Origin: an uncultured Sphingorhabdus sp.
GTDB lineage: Bacteria > Pseudomonadota > Alphaproteobacteria > Sphingomonadales > Sphingomonadaceae
Reading direction: 5' to 3'
DNA length: 5,218 bases
NCBI GenBank assembly: GCA_937873665.1
Contig: CALMYW010000500.1
Span: 1 to 5,218, forward strand
The position numbers and the translations under genes were made by a program. Every line of letters starts with the position of its first letter. Position 1 is the stretch's first letter. The notes below the pieces were generated by a model, which had not been told where the DNA came from, searched no databases, and saw nothing but the letters and a program-made list of their open reading frames with translations. Shown in pieces: positions 1-5,218 of this stretch.

Positions 1-681
1 GCTTCAGATCGTAGCGGCCGACGCGGACGCTCGCAGGGGATTTTTCAACGGCCTGTTAAGACGTTCGAAGCTCACGGATTGGTCGTACAGGAGCCGAAAT
101 CCAAGAAATATATGCTCGGCCCTGCCATCATCGAGTTGGCGGGCACCAAGCTAGCGCAGGATGATTTGCCTCAAGTCTCCAGGCGATACTTGGCGCAGCT
201 TTCTTCTGAAACTCGTGAAACGGCTCACTTGGCTACCCTCTACGAAAGCGAGGTTCTTTACCTGGATAAGGTCGACAGCCCGCAACCGGTCCGGGTCGCA
301 GCCCGCATTGGCGGTAGAGTCCCGCTGCATTGCACGGCTAATGGCAAAGTTCTCCTCGCATACCAAGCTGACGATGTTATCGATAGGTTTCTGCAGACGC
401 CTTTAACAAGGTACACGACAGCAACCATTGTCGATCCGGTCGCGCTACGCGCTGAACTCATCCAAATACGCGGAGCTGGTTTTTGTGCTGAGCGAGGGCA
501 GTATAGCCCCGACACCTGCGGTATTGCCGCCGCAATTTTCCGATTTGATGGTGATGTTTCCGCTGCAATTGCGATCTCTGGACCTTCTCACCGGCTTACA
601 GAAGATCAGGTAAGTGCGTTCGTGCCGCTTATCGTAAGTGCAGCTGGGGCGATATCTAGCCAGCTTGGCTATAAAACCTGA
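1..681 (+). CDS. IclR-family transcriptional regulator, 3' part (5' end outside window)
   Basis: This is a DNA-binding regulator whose effector domain usually senses a small organic acid. The frame is open from the first base to TGA at 679-681, giving 226 residues. Residues 1-26 read as the end of an IclR winged helix-turn-helix: GRSQGIFQRPVKTFEAHGL fits the usual recognition helix and the start of the wing. So the gene starts upstream of the window, and the in-frame TTG at 79 is not its start. The effector domain spans roughly residues 45-222. It shows the family landmarks EVLYLDKVDS, PLHCTANGKVLLAY, the GFCAERGQYSPDTCGIAAAIF stretch and the C-terminal ISGPSHRLTEDQV. A Gln (GQY) stands where many relatives have Glu. 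With about 30-40 residues missing, full length would be the usual 250-270. It lies 68 bp upstream of a TRAP operon in the same direction, so it probably controls that operon, by inference. The family call is firm; the effector is unknown. Confidence 0.93.
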   Translation, partial: ASDRSGRRGRSQGIFQRPVKTFEAHGLVVQEPKSKKYMLGPAIIELAGTKLAQDDLPQVSRRYLAQLSSETRETAHLATLYESEVLYLDKVDSPQPVRVAARIGGRVPLHCTANGKVLLAYQADDVIDRFLQTPLTRYTTATIVDPVALRAELIQIRGAGFCAERGQYSPDTCGIAAAIFRFDGDVSAAIAISGPSHRLTEDQVSAFVPLIVSAAGAISSQLGYKT

Positions 682-736
682 ATTGATGTAGACCTCGGGT
701 ACTCCCAACACCCAATATGGCGCTAGTAACTTTAAA

Positions 737-743
737 AAGAGGA
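737..743 (+). promoter_or_regulatory. Ribosome binding site that sets the dctQ start
   Basis: AAGAGGA lies 6 nt before the ATG at 750. The earlier in-frame ATG at 717 has only CCCAACACCCAAT in front of it, with no purine-rich Shine-Dalgarno motif. This favours the start at 750 and removes 11 residues from the longest possible reading. Confidence 0.75.
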
Positions 744-749
744 AACTCC

Positions 750-1349
750 ATGCAGCCAGCAAAAGGCGCGAGAATGAAAGATGGCGCCATACATACGCTT
801 GAACTTGGAGCACATGAGGCAGCGCCTATTCACGGTCGATATGGCCGACTCTTGCTGAGCATTTGTAGAGGGTTTGCGCTGGGGGGCGGCGCGATTTTCG
901 TGTCGCTGGTATTCATGTCGCTGGTCTCAATCATCGGAAGGAAGCTCTTTTCTGCTCCCGTCCCAGGGGATCTCGAGATAATGCAAATGGGCTCCGCTGT
1001 CGCCGGCGCGGCATTCCTCCCATATTGCGAGATGGCGCAGAAGCATCTTCGCGTTGACTTTTTCACCGCAAATATGAGCCCACGGCGCCGAGCAGTACTG
1101 GATGCCGGTGCGCACTTTCTGTTGAGCGCCGTTGCAGTGATTGTGGCATGGAGGACCGCTGCTGAGGCTACATCTCTTTACGAGTCGGGCGCGGCGTCAA
1201 TGATGCTGTCGTGGCAAATGTGGCCTGCTACAGGATCAATGGTTCCTAGTCTGGTCCTATTGGCGCTAGCCGGTCTCTACAATGCTTTTTACTATTTAGG
1301 GATAGTCAGGGACTATCCCCTATCCGCAGGGAACGGAGCGGCGAAATGA
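750..1349 (+). CDS. dctQ: TRAP transporter small permease subunit (DctQ family)
   Basis: This is the small inner-membrane subunit of a tripartite ATP-independent periplasmic transporter. It associates with the large permease DctM. The protein has 199 residues from the ATG at 750, chosen for its AAGAGGA ribosome site. A hydrophilic N-terminal tail of about 35 residues precedes four hydrophobic segments at about 44-66, 76-93, 118-137 and 160-184. This is the family topology and a usual to slightly long size. Family-like motifs are GRKLFSAPVPGDLEIMQM (63-80), where the conserved acidic pair sits at the start of segment 2, and QKHLRVDFFTANMSPRRR (97-114) in the loop after it. The stop overlaps the start of the large subunit gene in an ATGA, a sign of translational coupling. 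The symbol denotes the family only and does not imply C4-dicarboxylates as substrate. An alternative start is the ATG at 774. Confidence 0.93.
   Translation: MQPAKGARMKDGAIHTLELGAHEAAPIHGRYGRLLLSICRGFALGGGAIFVSLVFMSLVSIIGRKLFSAPVPGDLEIMQMGSAVAGAAFLPYCEMAQKHLRVDFFTANMSPRRRAVLDAGAHFLLSAVAVIVAWRTAAEATSLYESGAASMMLSWQMWPATGSMVPSLVLLALAGLYNAFYYLGIVRDYPLSAGNGAAK
1335..1338 (+). promoter_or_regulatory. Ribosome binding site of dctM inside the dctQ end
   Basis: GGAG lies within the last codons of dctQ, 7 nt before the ATG at 1346. Together with the ATGA overlap at 1346-1349, it supports translational coupling of the two membrane subunits. Confidence 0.65.
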
Positions 1350-2674
1350 GCGGGAATTTTATCGGACTACTTATGTTCGCCGCCCTCATGGGGTTCCTGG
1401 TGTACCGAGTCCACATCGGCATCGCGATGTTCATTGTCGGCGCAGGCGGCTATTTGGCGATGTACGAGGGAAATTGGTCGCCACTCATCAACTCACTGAA
1501 AAACCTCGCCTTTGCACGTTTCTCTAATTATGATTTGGCAGTTATCCCGCTCTTTATATTGATGGGGCAATTCGCGACCAACGGAGGGCTTTCCCGTGCG
1601 CTTTTCCAATGCGTGAATAATTTTGTAGGCCATTGGCGGGGCGGGGTAGCTATGGCCGCAGTCGGCGCATGTGGAGCGTTCGGCGCAATCTGCGGATCTT
1701 CCTTGGCCACTGCCGCGACCATGGGTCAAGTGGCACTCCCGGAATTAAAGCGCTTTCGATACTCCGGTGCATTGTCCACCGGGGCGCTCGCTGCAGGCGG
1801 CACACTTGGCATTTTGATTCCACCATCCGTGCCTTTGGTAATTTATGCAGTGCTGACCCAAGAGTCTATGGGCAAGCTATTCATGGCGGCAGTGGTGCCG
1901 GGCGTCATAGCTTTGATCGGCTATATGCTCGTAATCCGGATTGTCGTAACGCTGAATCCGGAAGCAGGGCCGGCTGGTCCGAAAGTCGCGCTCGATGAGA
2001 GACTGCGGTCGTTGGTCAATGTGGCGCCTGTCATCTTTGTGTTTCTAGTTGTCATTGTCGGTATTTATGCAGGTTGGGCAAATCCGACTGAAGCCGCGTC
2101 GATTGGTGTAGGTGCCTGTGGTATTTTGGCCATTCTGAACGGTATGAGGAAGGACGGGGTTGTCAGGAGTCTTCTTGGCACTGCAGAGGCCACAGCGATG
2201 ATTTTTTTAGTACTGCTCGGGGCGGACATGCTCAATGCTGGTTTGGCTCTCTCCCAACTACCTGCAGAGCTAGCGAACTGGGTAAAGAATAGCGATCTTC
2301 CGCCGTTAACCGTCATCTTCGCGATCTTGGTTATTTACATCTTTCTAGGTTGCGTGATGGATTCTCTGGCGATGATCCTCCTTACCATCCCAATCTTTTA
2401 CCCCGTTGTAATGGGCCTTGACTTCTGGGGGATGTCACAAACTGACAAATCCATTTGGTTTGGAATTCTCGCGCTGATGGTGGTCGAGATTGGATTGGTG
2501 CATCCACCCATCGGCATGAACATCTACATCATAAATAGTCTAGCAAAGGACGTCCCGTTGAAGGAGACCTTTAGGGGTGTGATCCCATTTCTCATTTCGG
2601 ACCTGCTTCGCATCTTGCTTCTTTTATTTTTCCCAGTTGTAGCGTTATTCCTTGTGCACGCCACCAGCAGATGA
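1346..2674 (+). CDS. dctM: TRAP transporter large permease subunit (DctM family)
   Basis: This is the large membrane subunit that forms the transport path of a TRAP system. In characterised relatives, uptake is driven by a Na+ gradient. The 442 residues match the usual length of about 425-445, and hydrophobic segments run along the whole chain, consistent with 11-12 membrane helices. Signature stretches are AVIPLFILMGQFATNGGLS (65-83), the GTLGILIPPSVPLVIYAVL segment (152-170, with the conserved PPS), LFMAAVVPG (178-186), YAGWANPTEAASIG (241-254, the usual PTEAA motif), DSLAMILLTIPIFYPV (339-354) and EIGLVHPPIGMNIYIIN (381-397, the second PP motif). The symmetry of the two halves, with paired PP hairpin motifs, is typical of the family. 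No key motif is missing and the frame is intact. The gene overlaps dctQ by 4 bp, and the receptor gene dctP starts 36 bp after its stop. The sequence alone does not fix the substrate. Confidence 0.97.
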   Translation: MSGNFIGLLMFAALMGFLVYRVHIGIAMFIVGAGGYLAMYEGNWSPLINSLKNLAFARFSNYDLAVIPLFILMGQFATNGGLSRALFQCVNNFVGHWRGGVAMAAVGACGAFGAICGSSLATAATMGQVALPELKRFRYSGALSTGALAAGGTLGILIPPSVPLVIYAVLTQESMGKLFMAAVVPGVIALIGYMLVIRIVVTLNPEAGPAGPKVALDERLRSLVNVAPVIFVFLVVIVGIYAGWANPTEAASIGVGACGILAILNGMRKDGVVRSLLGTAEATAMIFLVLLGADMLNAGLALSQLPAELANWVKNSDLPPLTVIFAILVIYIFLGCVMDSLAMILLTIPIFYPVVMGLDFWGMSQTDKSIWFGILALMVVEIGLVHPPIGMNIYIINSLAKDVPLKETFRGVIPFLISDLLRILLLLFFPVVALFLVHATSR

Positions 2675-2700
2675 TTGGTGGCGCATTTATCCCTCACTTT

Positions 2701-2705
2701 GGAGA
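2701..2705 (+). promoter_or_regulatory. Ribosome binding site that sets the dctP start
   Basis: GGAGA lies 5 nt before the ATG at 2711. The frame is open back to 2675 (TTG GTG directly after the dctM stop), but the encoded extension is not signal-peptide-like. From Met at 2711 a standard signal peptide begins at once. Confidence 0.8.
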
Positions 2706-2710
2706 CAGAA

Positions 2711-3748
2711 ATGAAATTTAAGTATTCGCGCTTGGCCAAAGGGTTGTTGTCCGCCATGCCGCTTTTGCTAGCAGCGGGAAACGCGTTTTCTCAGCAGGTT
2801 GTGACCTTGAGGGTTCATCACTTCCTGCCGCAAAGCGCGACTGGACACGCGAAAGTTATAGAACCGTGGTGCGCCAAAATTGCCGCGGAGTCCGAGAACA
2901 AGTTGAAGTGCCAAATCTACACTTCTATGCAGCTTGGAGGCACGCCCGCCCAGTTGTTTGATCAGGCCAAGGACGGTGTGGTCGATATCGTTTGGGCAAT
3001 TCCGAGCTATCAAGCCGGGCGGTTCATGGTATCTGAGGTATTCGAACTACCTTTTTTCGTGACGTCAGTTGAAAAAGGCAGTGAGGCATTGTGGCACTAT
3101 GCGACCAAACATGCCGTAAAGGAATTTGCCGGCGTTAAGCCAATCCTATTTCATCTCCACGATGGGAACGTTTTGCACAGCACGAAGAAGCATGTCAAGA
3201 CACTCGAAGACTTCAAAGGATTAAAAATACGTTCCGCGACACGGCAGTCAACCAAAATGATTACGGCTCTCGGCGGAGCGGCAGTGCCAATGCCATTGCC
3301 ACAAACTCCTGAGGCGCTGGCGAAGGGTGTGATCGACGGCGCGTTGGTTCCGTGGGAAGTAGTTCCTTCCATAAAACTCGAAGAAATCATTCGTTACCAT
3401 ACTGAATTGGATCAGGGTCTCGGGCAGTTTTCGAACTCTGTATTCATCTTCGGGATGAATTTGGCTAAATACGAAAGCTTGCCGCCTGATCTGAAAAAGG
3501 TCATTGATGCTAATAGTGGCCCCGCGACGTCGGCGTGGGCGGGCAAAGTGTTTGCCGAGGCAGGTGTGCCGGGCCGTAGGTCCGCTGAGGCGCTCAAGAA
3601 TAGATTTTACAGTGTGCCGGCGAATGAAGTGACCCGTTGGAAGAAGGCTGCTGAGAGCGTGACCCAAGATTGGATGAAGGATGTGAAATCCAAAGGTTAT
3701 GACGGGGAGAAGCTGCTTAAGGAAGCAAAATCTTTCATGAGTGATTGA
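2711..3748 (+). CDS. dctP: TRAP transporter periplasmic solute-binding protein (DctP family)
   Basis: This is the secreted receptor that captures the substrate in the periplasm and delivers it to DctQM. The protein has 345 residues. A Sec signal peptide has a KFKYSRLAK basic start and a hydrophobic core at 11-22; cleavage is likely after AFS at 25-27. The mature part carries family landmarks: VTLRVHHFLPQSA (31-43), the SMQLGGTPAQLFDQAKDG segment (72-89), DIVWAIPSYQAGRF (92-105), LEDFKGLKIRSATRQST (165-181) and LPQTPEALAKGVIDGALVPW (196-215). Arg174 sits at the position of the Arg that clamps the ligand carboxylate in characterised DctP proteins, so the ligand is probably a carboxylic acid. 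Trp215 is near the expected pocket; aromatic ligands are possible but unproven. Cys54 and Cys67 could form a disulfide. It is the last gene of the transporter operon. The symbol denotes the family, not C4-dicarboxylate specificity. Confidence 0.95.
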   Translation: MKFKYSRLAKGLLSAMPLLLAAGNAFSQQVVTLRVHHFLPQSATGHAKVIEPWCAKIAAESENKLKCQIYTSMQLGGTPAQLFDQAKDGVVDIVWAIPSYQAGRFMVSEVFELPFFVTSVEKGSEALWHYATKHAVKEFAGVKPILFHLHDGNVLHSTKKHVKTLEDFKGLKIRSATRQSTKMITALGGAAVPMPLPQTPEALAKGVIDGALVPWEVVPSIKLEEIIRYHTELDQGLGQFSNSVFIFGMNLAKYESLPPDLKKVIDANSGPATSAWAGKVFAEAGVPGRRSAEALKNRFYSVPANEVTRWKKAAESVTQDWMKDVKSKGYDGEKLLKEAKSFMSD

Positions 3749-3855
3749 GCTGTATTCTGTGAATGAGAGGGGAAATGCATTGATGCTTCTAATATCCACA
3801 AGACCCACAAATCGCCGCTCTTCTCAACGAGTCGATTTCATCCCATACCAATTCT

Positions 3856-3860
3856 GAGGA
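3856..3860 (+). promoter_or_regulatory. Ribosome binding site of the interrupted VOC gene
   Basis: GAGGA lies 7 nt before the ATG at 3868 and supports that start. The 119-bp stretch between dctP and this ATG otherwise holds no gene, no convincing terminator and no recognisable promoter. Read-through from the TRAP operon is therefore possible. Confidence 0.65.
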
Positions 3861-3867
3861 AACTTTC

Positions 3868-3902
3868 ATGGCCATCACTGACATTGCCTATCTGGTATAC
3901 GG
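3868..3902 (+). pseudogene. VOC-family protein gene, 5' fragment cut by the IS30 element
   Basis: This holds the first 11 codons (MAITDIAYLVY) plus two bases of a gene whose remainder lies at 5023-5218. It has a good ribosome site (GAGGA, 7 nt upstream). The peptide resembles the first beta strand of a VOC (glyoxalase / extradiol dioxygenase) module. In its present state, translation from 3868 would run into the insertion sequence and stop at TGA 3991-3993, giving a meaningless 41-residue peptide. Confidence 0.85.
3900..3902 (+). repeat. Target site duplication, left copy (CGG)
   Basis: CGG directly precedes the left inverted repeat and recurs directly after the right one. A 2-3 bp duplication is usual for IS30-family elements. 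Confidence 0.85.
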
Positions 3903-3930
3903 GGCGGATTCAAAAGTGAAGTGCAACACC
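3903..3930 (+). repeat. Left terminal inverted repeat of the IS30 element
   Basis: It starts GGCGGATTCAAAAGTGAAGT and ends GCAACACC. All 28 bases match the reverse complement of 4995-5022; the identity stops at the next base on either side. Confidence 0.95.
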
Positions 3931-3952
3931 TGCCAACCTGTAAGGTCCGCAG

Positions 3953-4987
3953 ATGCCAACCACTTCCTCGCACTATCACCAGCTTCAGCCTGAAGACCGT
4001 GTCACCATCGCCAGCCTGAGGCAGCAGAACCACAGCGTACGAGCAATTGCCCGGCAACTGCACCGCTCCCCGGCGACCATCAGCCGCGAACTGGAGCGCA
4101 ATGCATCTTCATCTGGCTATGGCAGCGCACATGCCCAGTGCCAGTCCCTGCAGCGCAGACGCTGTGGCAGACCAGCTATCAAGCTGCATCCCGAGTCGAT
4201 CTTGTCCTGCCTGGTGATCCATCTGCTGCGGCTGCGCTGGTCGCCCGAGCAGATTGCCCTGACACTGGCACGTTTGTATCCCCTGGGCCATGAATACCGC
4301 GTGTCACACGAAACCATCTACAACTGCATCTATGCCATGCCCGTGGGAGAGCTGCGCAAAGAGCTGATCGCCACCCTGCGTCACGCCCACAACAAGCGGC
4401 TGCCGCGCAGCAAGGGCAAGGACCGCAGAGGCCAGATTCCCGACATGCTGAGCATCCATGTACGCCCGCCCGAGATCGAAGACCGCCAGTTTCCCGGGCA
4501 CTGGGAAGGTGATCTCATCAAGGGAGAAGGCAATGCCAGCGCAGTCGGGACCTTGGTGGAACGCACCAGCCGGCTGGTGATGCTGGTCAAGCTGCCTGAG
4601 TTCAAGCCGGCCAGTGCTATCAACGTCTTGCAGGCCTTCACGGACAAGCTATTGGGCATTGCGCAGCCGATGCGGTTGAGCATGACGTACGACCAGGGCC
4701 GGGAGATGTCCATGCACAAGAAGCTCAGTGAGCAAACCGGCATAGCCGTGTACTTCTGCGACCCGCACAGCCCTTGGCAAAGAGGCTCCAACGAGAACAT
4801 GAATGGCCTGGTGCGCCAGTACCTGCCCAAGGGGACGGATCTGAGCATCTACAGCCAGGAGCAGCTCGATGCGATTGCCGATGAAATCAACAACCGGCCA
4901 AGGAAAGGGCTGGGAGTACGATCACCGCTGGCGGTCTACCTCGAACTGCTTGTGAATAGCCCGCAGCACTCCACTCTCATTCACTGA
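3953..4987 (+). CDS. IS30-family DDE transposase
   Basis: This enzyme cuts and joins the ends of its own element. The protein has 344 residues, the usual IS30-family size. The ATG at 3953 follows TAAGG (3941-3945) by 7 nt. The N-terminal part carries a helix-turn-helix (about residues 16-50, with RAIARQLHRSPATISRELER), which in this family binds the inverted repeats. A second basic and Trp-containing region (about 90-125, RWSPEQIALTL and YRVSHETIYNCIY) is typical too. The catalytic core begins near 180. Asp187 lies in PGHWEGDLIKG, Asp247 in SMTYDQGREM and Glu281 in WQRGSNENMNGLVRQYLPKG. The 33 residues between the second Asp and the Glu give the DD(33)E spacing expected for IS30. The C-terminal stretch NNRPRKGLGVRSP is also a family hallmark. 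I see no frameshift or missing residue, so the enzyme is probably functional. Confidence 0.97.
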   Translation: MPTTSSHYHQLQPEDRVTIASLRQQNHSVRAIARQLHRSPATISRELERNASSSGYGSAHAQCQSLQRRRCGRPAIKLHPESILSCLVIHLLRLRWSPEQIALTLARLYPLGHEYRVSHETIYNCIYAMPVGELRKELIATLRHAHNKRLPRSKGKDRRGQIPDMLSIHVRPPEIEDRQFPGHWEGDLIKGEGNASAVGTLVERTSRLVMLVKLPEFKPASAINVLQAFTDKLLGIAQPMRLSMTYDQGREMSMHKKLSEQTGIAVYFCDPHSPWQRGSNENMNGLVRQYLPKGTDLSIYSQEQLDAIADEINNRPRKGLGVRSPLAVYLELLVNSPQHSTLIH

Positions 4988-4994
4988 AATCCAG

Positions 4995-5022
4995 GGTGTT
5001 GCACTTCACTTTTGAATCCGCC
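4995..5022 (-). repeat. Right terminal inverted repeat of the IS30 element
   Basis: It reads GGTGTTGC to GAATCCGCC on the + strand and is the exact reverse complement of the 28 bp at 3903-3930. The transposase stop codon lies only 7 nt inside it. Confidence 0.95.
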
Positions 5023-5025
5023 CGG
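5023..5025 (+). repeat. Target site duplication, right copy (CGG)
   Basis: This is a direct repeat of 3900-3902 on the outer side of the right inverted repeat. Removing one copy together with the element restores the reading frame of the interrupted gene. Confidence 0.85.
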
Positions 5026-5218
5026 TCACACCGACTTGGAAGCGACGGAGCGCTTCTACACGGACTTCGGCTTGACGGTCGCCTACCGTATCGAGAACGA
5101 GATCGGCTTCCGACCTGCGCTGGCACGAGGCTACTGCTACGTGGCGTGCAAGGCGAGCAAGCCTCACTTTCAAATCTGCGATTCGTGGCGTCAAACCGTG
5201 GTCGGTTTCATCCATTGG
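5023..5218 (+). pseudogene. VOC-family (glyoxalase / extradiol dioxygenase fold) gene, 3' portion, runs off the right edge
   Basis: Joining 3868-3902 to 5026 gives one open frame of 76 residues up to the window end, starting MAITDIAYLVYGHTDLEATE. The stretch TDLEATERFYTDFGLTVAYR (14-33) is the typical strand-helix-strand start of a VOC module, where DLE and FY.DFGL are characteristic. At the place where single-domain glyoxalases and the catalytic domain of extradiol enzymes carry a metal-binding His (7 residues before the Asp of DLE), this protein has Tyr8. The N-terminal, metal-free domain of two-domain type I extradiol dioxygenases has Tyr there as well. So this is probably the first half of a two-domain protein of about 300 residues, an inference because the rest is outside the window. 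The IS30 element destroys the gene. Its place after a TRAP operon suggests a role in catabolism of the imported compound. The last about 18 codons fit the family poorly and may hold a further lesion. Confidence 0.8.

Larger units (their letters stand above)
3903..5022 (+). mobile_element. Complete IS30-family insertion sequence, 1120 bp
   Basis: The element is delimited by perfect 28-bp terminal inverted repeats and flanked by a CGG duplication. It contains one transposase gene that fills almost the whole interval: 22 bp between the left repeat and the start codon, and 7 bp between the stop and the right repeat. Length, single-ORF organisation, short duplication and the DDE transposase type all fit the IS30 family. 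It interrupts a VOC-family gene. Both ends and the transposase are intact, so it may still be mobile, by inference. I cannot name the exact element without a search of ISfinder. Confidence 0.96.

Noticed and set aside
1..58. Frame 2 also gives an HTH-like peptide (DADARRGFFNGLL), suggesting a frameshift in the IclR gene
   Set aside because: The unshifted frame 1 aligns position by position with an IclR recognition helix (GRSQGIFQRPVKTFEAHGL) and needs no frameshift.
79..81. In-frame TTG as the start of the IclR gene
   Set aside because: The frame is open to the window edge and the upstream codons encode part of the DNA-binding domain, so this is an internal Leu codon.
682..749. Promoter or operator for the TRAP operon in the 68-bp spacer (TTGATG, GGGTACTCCC)
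   Set aside because: No -10 box lies at a suitable distance from TTGATG, and the GGG-N4-CCC symmetry is too short to call.
445..813. Antisense open frame of 122 codons across the IclR end and dctQ start
   Set aside because: It crosses two real genes and their spacer and has no recognisable motifs; it is a chance frame.
3248..3808. Antisense open frame of 186 codons opposite dctP
   Set aside because: It mirrors a well-supported receptor gene and its product has no family features.
3809..3838. Inverted repeat AAATCG / CGATTT with an 18-nt loop between dctP and the VOC gene, as a terminator or operator
   Set aside because: The stem is only 6 bp and AT-rich, the loop is long and no T-run follows; it is within chance expectation.
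4381..4848. Antisense open frame of 155 codons inside the IS30 transposase gene
   Set aside because: It lies wholly within the conserved catalytic region on the other strand and shows no domain or ribosome site.
4999..5025. Outward promoter from the right IS end, using TTGCAC as a -35 box
   Set aside because: No -10-like hexamer lies 16-18 bp downstream. The matching TTGCAC on the minus strand of the left end has its best TATA-like sequence about 20 bp away.
3890..5035. Palindromic IS30 hot-spot target around the CGG
   Set aside because: In the rebuilt empty site only about half of the flanking positions are symmetric, which is too weak to claim a preferred target.

Overview
The window looks like part of a catabolic or uptake locus from a Gram-negative proteobacterium, with a member of Burkholderiales most likely. 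The arguments are the tripartite TRAP transporter, the moderately high GC, good Shine-Dalgarno sites and the style of the DctP protein. The taxonomic call is inference; no rRNA or other marker gene is present. All genes that I accept lie on the + strand.

Layout: the 3' part of an IclR-family regulator gene (1-681, entering from the left edge) is followed after 68 bp by a complete TRAP transporter operon. This encodes the small membrane subunit DctQ (750-1349), the large permease DctM (1346-2674, with an ATGA overlap) and the periplasmic solute receptor DctP (2711-3748, with a signal peptide). Then, 119 bp downstream, begins a gene for a VOC-superfamily protein (glyoxalase / type I extradiol dioxygenase fold). 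It is interrupted after 11 codons plus two bases by a complete 1120-bp IS30-family insertion sequence (3903-5022). That element has perfect 28-bp terminal inverted repeats, a 3-bp CGG target duplication and an intact DDE transposase gene. The VOC gene resumes at 5023 and runs off the right edge.

How the parts fit: the regulator probably senses a small organic acid and controls the transporter. DctP would bind the acid in the periplasm and DctQM would import it with Na+. The VOC protein, most simply read as the N-terminal half of a two-domain ring-cleavage-dioxygenase-like enzyme, would have acted on the substrate or a product of it. The IS30 insertion has inactivated that gene. Removing the element and one CGG copy restores an open frame across the junction, so the event looks precise and probably recent.

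I found no RNA genes, CRISPR arrays or convincing terminators, and no undescribed system. The most informative observation is the precisely reconstructable insertion. Secondary points are a conserved-looking cysteine pair in DctP and a possible second lesion in the VOC gene near the right edge.
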